Shown here piece after piece: positions 1 through 8,834 of a stretch of DNA of 40,642 bases. The first letter of the stretch is position 1. Every line of letters starts with the position of its first letter. The notes beneath the pieces are model-generated. The model saw nothing but the letters and a program-made list of their open reading frames with translations. It had not been told where the DNA came from and made no database searches. The stretch spans positions 1 to 40,642 of the IMG/VR virus record IMGVR_UViG_3300009130_000061; one strand, 5' to 3'. The position numbers and the translations under genes were made by a program. The stretch comes from a virus.

Positions 1-129
1 CCACAACAGATGGCAAAAACCGATGATAAACCTGTTACTGTTGTAATTAATATTGACGGCAGAGAGTTTGTACGACAAACAGTGTTTCCTGTACTCAACA
101 AGGAATTTAATTTACAAGGAATAGGATAA
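1..129 (+). CDS. C-terminal end of a tail protein (possibly tape measure), partial
   Basis: An open frame enters from the left edge and stops with TAA at 127-129, giving the last 42 residues of a larger protein. The tail reads INIDGREFVRQTVFPVL, a hydrophobic strand followed by DGREF and a helix. This resembles the extreme C-terminus of many phage tail tape-measure proteins, and the next genes are tail/baseplate genes, which fits. The stop is 1 nt before the next ATG. The family call is an inference from a short tail and from position; the open frame itself is clear. Confidence 0.6.
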   Translation, partial: PQQMAKTDDKPVTVVINIDGREFVRQTVFPVLNKEFNLQGIG

Positions 130-130
130 G

Positions 131-988
131 ATGGCTAAGAAAACTCCCGACATATTTAACCCCTACTACAACCCTAATAATAGTCGCAATTTTAAAGATG
201 GCGATGACGGATCGGATAACTTAGCCAACAACCATTTTCAATTTCTTGAATTCTTTCACCTTCCATCTGCATATTTCGTCGCATTTAAGGCTTATTTAGA
301 GAACTTTACTGATGATTATTCATCTGACTGGAAAGAAGAACAAGTGTATGGACGTATGGATCCTATTGCAACTTTCCAACGCACAACACGCAAAATTAAT
401 TGCGGGTTTAAGGTCGTAGCATCAACAGTCCAAGAAGCAGAGGCAAACATGAGAAGAATTTCTTTACTTTTGCAAATGTTATATCCCTCTTATGAGACAG
501 CCGAAGGTGCTAGCTTATTTACATTTCAGAAAAATGAGCCTATCTCAACGATTAAAGGATCTCCGTTGTTTAAAGTTAAATTTTTGAACTGGATTTCAAA
601 TTCCAATACCCCTGGTGCTTCTTCAGCCGAAGAAGGCGGACTCTTAGGTTATATAAAAGGTTTTTCCTTTAAACCCAACCTAGACGGTGGTACATTTCAA
701 GTTGGAACGGATTTATATCCCAAATATGTAGACCTTAATTTCTCCTTGAGTGTTATTCACGAACATTCTCTTGGGTGGGATGTTTCCCGAACTCTTGGTG
801 GTCGTGCCTCACAAGCACTCCTCGGCGGAAAAGGATCTTTTCAATCGAGCCCTGCGGCTCCAGGCTTTCCATATGGGAAAGACATAACACAGAGGAACAA
901 GTCCAAACGAAACAGCATGTCAAAAGAACAGCAAGCCAAATTTAAAGAACTGGCTGCTGCATCCAAAAAACTTATTGGAGGAAATTAG
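131..988 (+). CDS. Putative baseplate / tail-tube-associated protein
   Basis: A 285-aa protein starting at an ATG with AAGGA upstream (about 115-119). It contains YGRMDPI near residue 75, then a strand-rich segment (TTRKINCGFKVVA) and a long helix with NMRRISLLLQMLYPSY around residues 105-120. This arrangement is common in myovirus baseplate or tail-tube-cap proteins encoded beside LysM baseplate proteins. The C-terminal 50 residues are polar, lysine-rich and probably disordered. It lies between the end of a tail gene and a LysM gene, 3 nt upstream of the latter, so it is probably co-transcribed with the tail block. The exact equivalent (T4 gp48/gp54-like or other) cannot be set from sequence alone. 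Confidence 0.55.
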   Translation: MAKKTPDIFNPYYNPNNSRNFKDGDDGSDNLANNHFQFLEFFHLPSAYFVAFKAYLENFTDDYSSDWKEEQVYGRMDPIATFQRTTRKINCGFKVVASTVQEAEANMRRISLLLQMLYPSYETAEGASLFTFQKNEPISTIKGSPLFKVKFLNWISNSNTPGASSAEEGGLLGYIKGFSFKPNLDGGTFQVGTDLYPKYVDLNFSLSVIHEHSLGWDVSRTLGGRASQALLGGKGSFQSSPAAPGFPYGKDITQRNKSKRNSMSKEQQAKFKELAAASKKLIGGN

Positions 989-991
989 ATC

Positions 992-1330
992 ATGGTAAGT
1001 CGATATGATTCACGTCAAATGTTTCTGAACGTTGAAGAAAAATATGAAAACCTAATGGAGAAAAGAAATACCAAATCAATCCTTCAGTATGCAACCGCAA
1101 ATCTTACACACCCTACTTCTAATGAGATTGCTAACCTAAGCACGGTTAATCATGTGTGGTCTGAAGGTGATCGGTTTTGGAAATTGGCTGATCAATATTA
1201 TAATCAATCAGAGTTGTGGTGGATTATTGCATGGTTTAATCGTATGCCCACAGAAGGCCAGGTAAAATTAGGAGACATAGTGGTTGTCCCGCTTCCCCTT
1301 TCAAAAATTCTTGATTATTTGGACTTATAA
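992..1330 (+). CDS. LysM-domain baseplate protein (T4 gp53-like role)
   Basis: A 112-aa protein with a strong GGAGG site about 10 nt before the ATG. Residues ~50-105 form a LysM-like module: VWSEGDRFWKLADQYY, then LWWIIAWFNRM, then LGDIVVVPLP. This is the pattern of a LysM repeat (start motif, helix, and the 'GD.I.VP' end strand). Small LysM proteins in tail operons act in baseplate wedge or tail-tube assembly (T4 gp53, P2 gpX types). Here the module probably binds a partner protein rather than peptidoglycan. It is followed 3 nt later by the large baseplate gene. The LysM fold is well supported; the gp53 equivalence is inference. Confidence 0.7.
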   Translation: MVSRYDSRQMFLNVEEKYENLMEKRNTKSILQYATANLTHPTSNEIANLSTVNHVWSEGDRFWKLADQYYNQSELWWIIAWFNRMPTEGQVKLGDIVVVPLPLSKILDYLDL

Positions 1331-1333
1331 GCT

Positions 1334-4333
1334 ATGGAGGGGAAGCGGGGCAATCTTACAAATTTCGAAGTGCTACCTGATGGAACTGCACGGGGTTCGA
1401 CAGCTCACCAATCCATCCCCCTCAAGCCAGTTCCTGGTCGCGGTCGGAAACTGTATATTGATGACTATGGCAATACATATGACAACAAAGGAGCCCTAGT
1501 TAGACACGGTGATGGCGACCCTACCTCCACACCACAAGCAGCTATATCTTCAGAAGAAGCGGCACTAATGAGTGTACCCAAACAGTCAGACACAACCCCC
1601 GGAACCGCTAAATCGAAAGCAAAAAATCTCAAAAGCACAGGTAAGGGCGTACTCAAAAAAGGTTCCAGGGGTGCCCGAGTACGAAAACTTCAACAAGATC
1701 TAAAAGACGCAGGATATGACGTTGAAGTCGATGGCATATTTGGAAAAGGTACAGATAAAGCCGTTAGAGAATTCCAAAAAGCTAATGGTTTGACGGTCGA
1801 TGGCGTAGTAGGAACGAATACACGGAAAAAAATATCTTTAGCAAAAGACCTTAATATTGATTTTGATGACCAATCTTTTTTATGGGATCACTTGGATGAA
1901 TTTAAAAACGAAAAAGTTGGGGACTTCCAAAAAGAAGCCTCACCAACACCAACTCGTGCGGAAGCGAGCGCGAGGGGGACGGACGACTTCGAACGCATCA
2001 GTATAGGGTCAATGTTCAGCCTTTCTCCAGTGTTATATAAAAACTTTCTTCAAATTGAAGATGACGATCCCGTTACCACTACTAATCTTTTGTTTGCCGA
2101 TGGGATTGATTCTTTAAACAATATTACCACTGCACAACTATCGTCGATTGTGCCTTATTTTAAGCTCCTCAAAGTTTTGCCACAACAGCCCGGTTCAACA
2201 AAGCGTAAACGTTTAGAGTTTCCTTTTAACAAGTACACTACGATGTCATCGATTTTAGAATCCCGAGAAAATCGAGGCACAGATGTAGGTTTAAAAAACG
2301 TGTCTTGGGAAGATACCGGCGCGAACCCAGGTAATACTGGTTTAGCCTTCAAAGGCGATATGACCTTACATTTTCAAAGTTTTGAAGGTATTTTTAAGAC
2401 CCGTCGCGTTGATGGCGAAAATATCCGCTTTGCAGATATTATGGTGATTGAAAGTTTGACTGGCCGATCTGCCAAAAAAAATCCTAGTTCTCAGATGGCA
2501 GAACAAGCTAATGATACTAATGTTAATTGCAATACTGTTACCGAAATTCACATGGAATGTGGTTGGACACTACCTCCACACGGATTAAAAGGCACACGAC
2601 AGTTCCGCAAAGAACTAGAAAAGTTAAGGCGAACTTATATTCTTACACCCATTGATCAGGAAATCTCTGTTACAGACAACGGTGCTGTTGATATGAAAGT
2701 GACATTCTGTGCGGCCCAAGAAGGCCGCGCCTTCGGTGCAGCTTCTGATTTGCTAAATATCAGTGACATTGATCCCAAGAGCACCACAGGCTATTTTGCG
2801 GGGAGGTCGCAGAGCGCAATCGATAAGGCGAGGACCACTCTCAAAGACACTAGAAAGGCCCAAATAGAAAATAAAAACCGATCCAAGAATCAGAAAAAAA
2901 AGGATCAAGACGAAATAAAAGAGCTACAAAAAAAATTGGGAGAAGCCCGCGCAAATTTAAGAAGTATTCAATATCAACGATTCTTAACAGTGTTGCGTCA
3001 AGGTGTGGCGTCGAGAGGATCCACTAAACTAGAATCTCGGATATTTTATGCAAGCATTACTAAAGAAGTAATGAATCGGTATAAAGAATATCTTAGGGAT
3101 AGTGCGATGGCATATGAATTGCGTACAGAAGCTAAGGAGAAGGAAGACAAAGAAGATGCCCGTGAAGCATTTGAATATTATCGTTCCACTTACCAAAAGT
3201 TTATGGCGGCCCAATACTTCTCGACTTCCAATCAAGCTGGAAATATTTATGATTTGGGAAATGTCGAAGTAGATGAGGAAGGTAATCGTAAAAAAGCCAA
3301 GTCACAAGCCGATGAATCCGGAAGATATAGGTTGCATTACATATATTTGGGTGATATTATCGAAGCTGCGATGAGTATTTTATACGATAATCCTTACTTA
3401 GAGGAGGGAAAAATAGTAGGAACAGATAAACCAGCATGTCCGGTTGTTAAAAATACCGTAAGAGTCCTGATGGGTTCACTTTCCTTTCTAGATCCAAGCA
3501 CTGGTAATTCTAAAAGTATTGCATTGGCTGATGTGCCTGTGGCTTTTAATTATTTTAATGCTTGGTGGCACGATAATGTTGTAAAGAGAAATCTGAGCAG
3601 TTATCCCTTGCGGCGGTTTCTGTCGGATTTGTGTGGAAAACTACTCAATAATGTAATGTCGCCTAAGCGTTATGGTGGAATGCCGGGGAAAAAGATGAGG
3701 TGTACTGTGCAATCAGTATGGACAAAGGACGGACACCCACTTGATACAGAATGGTCGCGGTCAGGTGATGTGCCTAAAAAACGGATTAATGCTAAGGAGG
3801 TTTTCAAGAACCGCACCAAAGGTAAGGCCCATGTATATTCCCAGTGGCTCTATGTATCCATCGCTGGTGGTCAGACACAAAATTCAAAATTGAAGGGAAA
3901 AATTGATGACGACGAAGAAAAGAATATTCCTCATTATTTTGTGGGAGCTGATACTGGTGTGGTTAAAGGCATTAGTTTCTCTAAAACCAAAATACCTGGA
4001 AAGCGAGAATCCTTGATCGCTCGCAGTAAAGTAAATGGTACTGCCGCCGACAATCTTTTATTTTCCGACCGCTATGATGCCAACATTAGGGTCATCGGCA
4101 ACCCAGTATTCAAGCCGGGTATGTTGGTTTATGTAGATCCTCGCTCAATGGGTTTGGGAATTAGTGATATTAATCCAGCTGAATATATGTCATCCTTGGG
4201 CATTGGAGGATATTACCGCGTTGTAAGGGTGAATAGCAAACTCGACTCTAACACCTTTGAAACAGAAATTAAAACGATTTCAGAATTTTCTTCACGCGAA
4301 ATCGCCAGAAATAAAAAGGGGGAAGCTAAATGA
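1334..4333 (+). CDS. Large baseplate/hub-like tail protein with a peptidoglycan-binding domain
   Basis: A 999-aa protein. Residues ~108-170 are a type-1 peptidoglycan-binding domain: KKGSRGARVRKLQQDL, then DGIFGKGTDKAVREFQKANG and DGVVGTNTRKKI. The preceding ~100 residues are low-complexity and charged. The rest is a long mixed alpha/beta protein with a Lys/Glu-rich coiled-coil stretch around residues 500-545. The C-terminal part (PVFKPGMLVYVDP, YRVVRVNSKLD) looks like the beta-rich end of a tail hub protein. A wall-binding module in a tail protein suggests contact with murein during DNA injection. No lytic catalytic domain was recognised. The start has no clear Shine-Dalgarno but is only 3 nt after the previous stop. 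The next gene overlaps by ATGA. The hub assignment is inference. Confidence 0.6.
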   Translation: MEGKRGNLTNFEVLPDGTARGSTAHQSIPLKPVPGRGRKLYIDDYGNTYDNKGALVRHGDGDPTSTPQAAISSEEAALMSVPKQSDTTPGTAKSKAKNLKSTGKGVLKKGSRGARVRKLQQDLKDAGYDVEVDGIFGKGTDKAVREFQKANGLTVDGVVGTNTRKKISLAKDLNIDFDDQSFLWDHLDEFKNEKVGDFQKEASPTPTRAEASARGTDDFERISIGSMFSLSPVLYKNFLQIEDDDPVTTTNLLFADGIDSLNNITTAQLSSIVPYFKLLKVLPQQPGSTKRKRLEFPFNKYTTMSSILESRENRGTDVGLKNVSWEDTGANPGNTGLAFKGDMTLHFQSFEGIFKTRRVDGENIRFADIMVIESLTGRSAKKNPSSQMAEQANDTNVNCNTVTEIHMECGWTLPPHGLKGTRQFRKELEKLRRTYILTPIDQEISVTDNGAVDMKVTFCAAQEGRAFGAASDLLNISDIDPKSTTGYFAGRSQSAIDKARTTLKDTRKAQIENKNRSKNQKKKDQDEIKELQKKLGEARANLRSIQYQRFLTVLRQGVASRGSTKLESRIFYASITKEVMNRYKEYLRDSAMAYELRTEAKEKEDKEDAREAFEYYRSTYQKFMAAQYFSTSNQAGNIYDLGNVEVDEEGNRKKAKSQADESGRYRLHYIYLGDIIEAAMSILYDNPYLEEGKIVGTDKPACPVVKNTVRVLMGSLSFLDPSTGNSKSIALADVPVAFNYFNAWWHDNVVKRNLSSYPLRRFLSDLCGKLLNNVMSPKRYGGMPGKKMRCTVQSVWTKDGHPLDTEWSRSGDVPKKRINAKEVFKNRTKGKAHVYSQWLYVSIAGGQTQNSKLKGKIDDDEEKNIPHYFVGADTGVVKGISFSKTKIPGKRESLIARSKVNGTAADNLLFSDRYDANIRVIGNPVFKPGMLVYVDPRSMGLGISDINPAEYMSSLGIGGYYRVVRVNSKLDSNTFETEIKTISEFSSREIARNKKGEAK

Positions 4334-6396
4334 ATGATGACGACTATGATCCAGATCCCACAAACGAATTTGTAATTCCTAGAGGCAACAATGATCTCTC
4401 CGCTTATGCAATGTTTACACAGCGTAAATATTATAGCACACAAGTTTATCCTAATAAATTTTGGGCACCTTCCCCTTTTGATTTGTGGTATAGCCGTCCA
4501 TTGTTTGGTAAGGTAAACCTAGATGGCGATCCTGTTTTCGCCCCATCTACAGTTTTAAAACAAGTGGAGAGCAATGTCTTTGTATTAGATTTTGTGGCCG
4601 ATGCTTTTAATGATTTCAAAACTGAGTTTCTTTTCTTAAACAAAAACATTGTTGAGGGAACTCCTTATGCTCTTTTGACACCCAGCAGGGGTTGGGATTC
4701 TGCTTTAGATCTTTATGACACTTATTTGGATGGAGTTTATGATAACTTTATCTCATTTTGGGAACAAACTAAGAACACACACCATTTGCTAGACTTTGAT
4801 GAGTTTATGGATGTGTTTTATAATTTTATAAACAATATGTCACCAGCTATCCCCATTACTTTAGGGCAATTTATATTGTCTAAATTTTGTCCACCTACAA
4901 TAAGTGGTTTAATGTTGGATCTTTCAACTGATGGTCATGGAAATGACATAGATAAATTTAACCATTTCTTAAATGATGAGAGTTTCTTGTGTTTTGCCGA
5001 ATCAGCCCAACGCTTTGGGTTCAAGGTGGATAAGAATTATCCTGGTCGATTGATCGCAGATATTAACTCTCCAGTTATGAATCGAAATGGTGATCCCTTG
5101 GTGGCACCATCGCAAGGCGGCATGGGATATATGTTGCGTTACCCTCAAGCCCCTTCAACACCCAAAGATTTTTATGCTGTTCAACCCACACCGCCCCAGC
5201 GCAAGGTTGTGCCCCGACCAGATGAACACCCTTCTGTGCCTTTTGAAGTAGGTGACAGAATTTCGCTTGCTGTCGTGCGAGGAGAGAAGACCAATGGTTT
5301 TACTTATACCATACTCAAAGATCACACGACTTTAATAAATCGCCAGAGCGAACCGGGATACAGAGCTAAAAGGTATAAACAAAAAAATGTTCTTAATTTT
5401 CTCAAAAATAAAGTCTTGGCATCAAAAACTAATGGGTTCTTTCTTCCAATTTATGGACACCTCATCTCTCTAAGTACAAATTCCAATTTTCAAAATATTT
5501 CTACATCGATTTTTGGAGCCTCTTATACCCCTCCCAACGAGGATGTCGCTATCATTGATATGAAAAATTTAGAAGGCACCTTGGGCACTTCCCCCCATGG
5601 CATTTGGATGGGTAATGATGAAAAAATATATGCCGTGCAAGCCGATGAGAATGTAGAAAATATTATAGATGATGGAAGAGAATATAGATTTACTACGGGC
5701 TTTTGGCCCGACCATATGTATGTTGAAGTACCATTGTCTGCCTTACACTTAAAAGATGATGTGACACCTTTTACAATTAAACGATTTAAAGAGCGTGTAG
5801 ATTATCCTACAAAGTTACAAAAATATACTCAACAACAACAAGCAGAAGATAAGAAATATTCGACTCAACAGCAGCACTATGAGAATGAAACCCTTCCGCA
5901 GTGGAACTTAGAGAAATCTGAAAGTGAAAAAGAGTGGGCTTATTTTGAAAACCCTAGCAATAGATTAACTTTAAGTAATTTATTTACTCGCAGATTTGGA
6001 AGAACATCCTTGGCCGGGGTTGAGTTATTAAAAGAGGTGTGTATGCAATTTTATTATTCTTTTGCCCAAGTAAATCCAACCTCTACACAAACCAGCGTGG
6101 TTCCTTGTGGTCACGATTCCTATATCACCAAAAGTCAAATTGTGAAAAGAGAAAAAATTACTAAAACATTAATAAAAGAAAAGTATCCTGAGACTTATTG
6201 GATAAAGCAATACATTCTTTTTTGTAATGCCCAGTCACAAAATAAATATGGCATTAATAAACTTAAATTAATACGTCAGCGAGCGATGGAGATTTACCAT
6301 ACAAAAGGTACAGTATCTTCTATAACATATGTGCATAAACAAATGCTACCAACCCAGGAAGTCGTTTCACTCCCCTCTACTGTTTTTAAAAAATAG
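4330..6396 (+). CDS. Large tail/baseplate-region protein of unknown function
   Basis: A 688-aa protein whose ATG overlaps the upstream stop (ATGA), so translation is probably coupled. It is rich in aromatic residues (many Phe, Tyr, Trp) with no signal peptide or catalytic motif I recognise. Around residues 495-545 is a Gln/Glu/Lys-rich helix (QKYTQQQQAEDKKYSTQQQ) that probably forms a coiled coil. It is the last gene of the tail block; the next gene is a DNA polymerase with its own promoter. Position and size suggest a virion or baseplate component, which is inference only. Confidence 0.5.
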   Translation: MNDDDYDPDPTNEFVIPRGNNDLSAYAMFTQRKYYSTQVYPNKFWAPSPFDLWYSRPLFGKVNLDGDPVFAPSTVLKQVESNVFVLDFVADAFNDFKTEFLFLNKNIVEGTPYALLTPSRGWDSALDLYDTYLDGVYDNFISFWEQTKNTHHLLDFDEFMDVFYNFINNMSPAIPITLGQFILSKFCPPTISGLMLDLSTDGHGNDIDKFNHFLNDESFLCFAESAQRFGFKVDKNYPGRLIADINSPVMNRNGDPLVAPSQGGMGYMLRYPQAPSTPKDFYAVQPTPPQRKVVPRPDEHPSVPFEVGDRISLAVVRGEKTNGFTYTILKDHTTLINRQSEPGYRAKRYKQKNVLNFLKNKVLASKTNGFFLPIYGHLISLSTNSNFQNISTSIFGASYTPPNEDVAIIDMKNLEGTLGTSPHGIWMGNDEKIYAVQADENVENIIDDGREYRFTTGFWPDHMYVEVPLSALHLKDDVTPFTIKRFKERVDYPTKLQKYTQQQQAEDKKYSTQQQHYENETLPQWNLEKSESEKEWAYFENPSNRLTLSNLFTRRFGRTSLAGVELLKEVCMQFYYSFAQVNPTSTQTSVVPCGHDSYITKSQIVKREKITKTLIKEKYPETYWIKQYILFCNAQSQNKYGINKLKLIRQRAMEIYHTKGTVSSITYVHKQMLPTQEVVSLPSTVFKK

Positions 6397-6399
6397 ATC

Positions 6400-6428
6400 T
6401 TGACCGCATTCAAAAAATGTGATACGAT
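6400..6428 (+). promoter_or_regulatory. Sigma70-type promoter for the family-A polymerase gene
   Basis: A -35 box TTGACC (6400-6405), a 17-bp spacer and a -10 box TACGAT (6423-6428). The ATG at 6435 begins 6 nt after the -10 box, where the transcript itself should start. No Shine-Dalgarno fits between, so a leaderless mRNA is predicted. Confidence 0.75.
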
Positions 6429-6434
6429 CTGAAT

Positions 6435-7637
6435 ATGTTATTTCAAATAATAGATAACAAACAAGTATGTCCGAGTATATACTCAAATAGACAAATTATT
6501 AATGATCCTCAATATGAAACCTTAACCAAAACATGGTCATATAATTCTTCTCTAAAAGATTATGATATTGATTATGCATCTTTATATGTTGGTGGGAAAT
6601 CATTGGACGAATGTTGTCCTGACATTTTAAAAGATAAATGGGAAAAAGTCAAACAAAAACATTTGGCACTTCTTAAGAGTTTTGAGATTGGTAAGGTTAA
6701 TTATAATGATTATTGTTTTTATGATCTTGTTCCAGAATCTTTTGTGATGGAATATTTTGAAGCCAAGTCTCAAATCACTGATCATGTTCTTAGTACACAG
6801 GAAAAGCCATCAAATTATGATTTCATGGTAGAGTTGTCTGAATTGGTTAATGATATAGCAAAGAATAAATTAACCTTAAACACATCAGGATTAGATGAAT
6901 CCCTACATCAATTGAGAACAAGAAAGTTCAAAGACAAACTTCACAGGATAAGTCCTTATGTTAAGTATAATGTCTTTGGAACAATCACAGGACGACTAAC
7001 CACAAAGAAGGATTCATTTCCAATTCTTACAATGGACAAAAATTATAGAAAGATAATTCAACCAAAGAATGATTGGTTTATTGAATTGGATTTTAACGCA
7101 GCAGAACTAAGGTGCTTGCTGGCACTAAACGGAGTTGATCAACCAGAGATGGACATCCATGAATGGAATGGGAAAATCTTAAATAAATTATTTGATCATA
7201 TAATGGACAGAGATGAAATTAAACGTAAGATCTTTAGCTGGCTTTATGGGCCGCCAAATGCTTCTCTTGGTATCCCTGAAATTGAGGGATATTATAATAA
7301 AAAAGAGGTGCAAAAGAAATATTGGAACGGTACACAGATAGAAAATCCTTTTGGTCGGATCATTGAGGCCGATGAATTCCACGCTTTAAACGCAATCATT
7401 CAAAGCACCACATCAGACACATTTTTAAGGCGAGCAATCGCAGTAAATAAAATGTTAAAGAATAGAAAGTCCTTTACAATGGGGCTTATTCATGATAGTA
7501 TGGTGATTGACTATGACCGTAATGACAAAGATTTATTGGAAGATTTAATAAAAGAATTTGGTAACACCGAGTTGGGTAAATTCAAAGTAAATGCTAGCTT
7601 GGGAACAAATTTTGGTAACATGAGGAAGTTTCGATGA
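6435..7637 (+). CDS. Short family-A DNA polymerase (no exonuclease domain)
   Basis: A 400-aa protein with all three family-A polymerase motifs. Motif A is ELDFNAAELR (~residue 217, metal-binding Asp plus E and R). Motif B matches R-x3-K-x3-F-x3-YG exactly (RDEIKRKIFSWLYG, ~258-271). Motif C is LIHDS (~351). The template-binding FGTITGRLTT lies before motif A. Motif C carries Ser where most family-A enzymes have Glu (HDE); the essential Asp is kept. At 400 residues only thumb, palm and fingers fit; no 3'-5' exonuclease motifs are visible in the N-terminal 150 residues. It could replicate DNA or act in repair or primer processing, since a full DnaE lies at 25.8 kb. The start is fixed by the promoter and overlaps no other gene; the next gene overlaps by ATGA. 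Confidence 0.9.
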   Translation: MLFQIIDNKQVCPSIYSNRQIINDPQYETLTKTWSYNSSLKDYDIDYASLYVGGKSLDECCPDILKDKWEKVKQKHLALLKSFEIGKVNYNDYCFYDLVPESFVMEYFEAKSQITDHVLSTQEKPSNYDFMVELSELVNDIAKNKLTLNTSGLDESLHQLRTRKFKDKLHRISPYVKYNVFGTITGRLTTKKDSFPILTMDKNYRKIIQPKNDWFIELDFNAAELRCLLALNGVDQPEMDIHEWNGKILNKLFDHIMDRDEIKRKIFSWLYGPPNASLGIPEIEGYYNKKEVQKKYWNGTQIENPFGRIIEADEFHALNAIIQSTTSDTFLRRAIAVNKMLKNRKSFTMGLIHDSMVIDYDRNDKDLLEDLIKEFGNTELGKFKVNASLGTNFGNMRKFR

Positions 7638-7945
7638 GCACCAAACAATTTAATAAGCTTGTAAGGGATCGCATTCCCGAAATTATTAAAGAAAAGGGTA
7701 AGAGCTGCAAATTCAGAATCGCAGACACTAAAGAATATCGCCGGAAGTTAATGGAAAAACTCCAAGAAGAAACGTCAGAATTCATTGAAACTCCCTGTGT
7801 TGAAGAATTGGCAGATATTCAGGAAGTCATTGATGCTCTTTTGAAGGAGTATAGGTGGACTGGCCTGAAAGCGGTGACAGAATTTAAAAAAATAACACGC
7901 GGTGCTTTTCGTGACAAGATTATTCTTGAGGAGGTTTCAGAATAG
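7634..7945 (+). CDS. MazG-like nucleoside triphosphate pyrophosphohydrolase
   Basis: A 103-aa protein beginning with FNKLVRDRIPEII, the hallmark of small all-alpha NTP pyrophosphohydrolases related to MazG and HisE (COG4997-type). Acidic residues expected to bind Mg2+ are seen in EKLQEETSEF (~42-51) and VEELADIQEVIDAL (~56-69), which form the E..E...E..D pattern. Such enzymes hydrolyse NTPs to NMP and pyrophosphate, clearing damaged nucleotides or, in some phages, altering the (p)ppGpp response. The ATG overlaps the polymerase stop and its own TAG overlaps the next GTG start, so the three genes look translationally coupled. The substrate is not predictable from sequence. Confidence 0.8.
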   Translation: MSTKQFNKLVRDRIPEIIKEKGKSCKFRIADTKEYRRKLMEKLQEETSEFIETPCVEELADIQEVIDALLKEYRWTGLKAVTEFKKITRGAFRDKIILEEVSE

Positions 7946-8778
7946 TGGACACCATCATCGGTCTTGGAAACGCCGGTTGCAATATAGCAGACGAGTTTGC
8001 CAAATATTCCCAGTATTCTATCAAAAAAATCGATGTTGGTCTTGAGAAGACCAAGACCACCTTCCCCATAAAAGAGTGTGAAAAGATTGAAGATTACGAA
8101 GAAAAACTGCCCACACTTCAGCATTTTTTCAGGGGTATCCATGGTGATATCCTCTTTGTCGTCGGTGGTGGTGGAAAAATATCATCAGCCTCCCTAGCCA
8201 CCTTACGTTATTTAAAAAATAAATGCAAAATTAATGTTTTATATATCCGACCAGAGTTATCTTTACTAAATGAAACCCAATCAAAACTAGAAAGATTGGT
8301 TTACAACGTTTTTCAAGAGTATGCAAGATCCGGTGTGTTTGAAAGACTCTATTTGGTATCAAATGAAGAAGTCGAAGCGGTCCTCGGAGGCGTCTCTATT
8401 AAAGATTACTATAATAAAATTAATCAAATGGTTGTTTCCACAATTCATATGATTAATGTTTATAATAACAACGAATCATTAACAAATACCTTTAGTGATC
8501 TGCCCGTGGGGGCAAGGATTACATCCATAGGCATGAGCGATTTAGAAAAAAATGAGGATAATATGTTTTTTTCTCTTGACAGCGTGTCTGATATCGTGTA
8601 TTATTACACACACAATAAAACAAAGATTGAAACGGATCCAGAATTAATGAGCAAAATAAGAAAATCAATATCGACTCATAAGGAAGAAGGTTATAGAGTT
8701 ACTTATGGAATTTACGAAACGGATTACGATCAAGATTATATTTATTGTTTAAATCACACTTCGGTGATACAAAAATAA
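7945..8778 (+). CDS. Divergent FtsZ/tubulin-superfamily protein
   Basis: A 277-aa protein with a GTG start overlapping the upstream stop and a strong GAGGAGG site at about 7929. The order of motifs follows FtsZ: nucleotide-binding GLGNAGCN (6-13), then GDILFVVGGGGKISSAS (67-83) where FtsZ has the GGGTGTG phosphate loop, then a strand VLYIRPEL. Next come LYLVSNEEVEAVLGG (135-149), matching FtsZ 'ITIPNDKLLKVLG', and a helix. After that comes TNTFSDL (180-186), roughly where FtsZ has NxDFxD. The tubulin signature is altered (K-I-S-S replaces T-G-T-G) and the first catalytic Asp of NxDxxD is missing, so GTP hydrolysis may be weak or absent. There is no C-terminal tail for FtsA/ZipA binding. It could form a phage filament (PhuZ-like), or poison host FtsZ. 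The fold is inferred from motif order only. Confidence 0.7.
   Translation: MDTIIGLGNAGCNIADEFAKYSQYSIKKIDVGLEKTKTTFPIKECEKIEDYEEKLPTLQHFFRGIHGDILFVVGGGGKISSASLATLRYLKNKCKINVLYIRPELSLLNETQSKLERLVYNVFQEYARSGVFERLYLVSNEEVEAVLGGVSIKDYYNKINQMVVSTIHMINVYNNNESLTNTFSDLPVGARITSIGMSDLEKNEDNMFFSLDSVSDIVYYYTHNKTKIETDPELMSKIRKSISTHKEEGYRVTYGIYETDYDQDYIYCLNHTSVIQK
8576..8604 (+). promoter_or_regulatory. Intragenic sigma70-type promoter for the SSB gene
   Basis: Inside the 3' part of the FtsZ-like gene: TTGACA (8576-8581), exactly 17 bp, then TATTAT (8599-8604). The -35 box is a perfect consensus. The expected start is near 8611, giving a leader of about 220 nt before the SSB ATG. The leader contains the hairpins described at 8785-8825. 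A weaker extended -10 (TGATACAAA, 8765-8773) is also present closer to SSB. Confidence 0.6.
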
Positions 8779-8784
8779 AAATTG

Positions 8785-8825
8785 GGGGGTTGGGAGATTT
8801 GCCAACCTCACCTTAAAATGAGGAG
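8785..8825 (+). promoter_or_regulatory. Structured SSB mRNA leader that could mask the ribosome-binding site
   Basis: Two stems share bases. Stem 1 pairs GGTTGG (8788-8793) with CCAACC (8802-8807). Stem 2 pairs CCTCA (8806-8810) with TGAGG (8819-8823), which includes part of the Shine-Dalgarno AGGAG (8821-8825). The shared CC at 8806-8807 means the stems compete at their edge. T4 gene 32 mRNA is autoregulated through leader structure, so a similar translational operator is plausible here, but this is inference. Confidence 0.45.
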
Positions 8826-8834
8826 AAATAAAAT

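Noticed and set aside
7819-8142. 107-aa - strand frame over the MazG-like and FtsZ-like genes
   Set aside because: Antisense to two supported genes; hydrophobic composition is typical of reverse-strand artefacts in AT-rich DNA.
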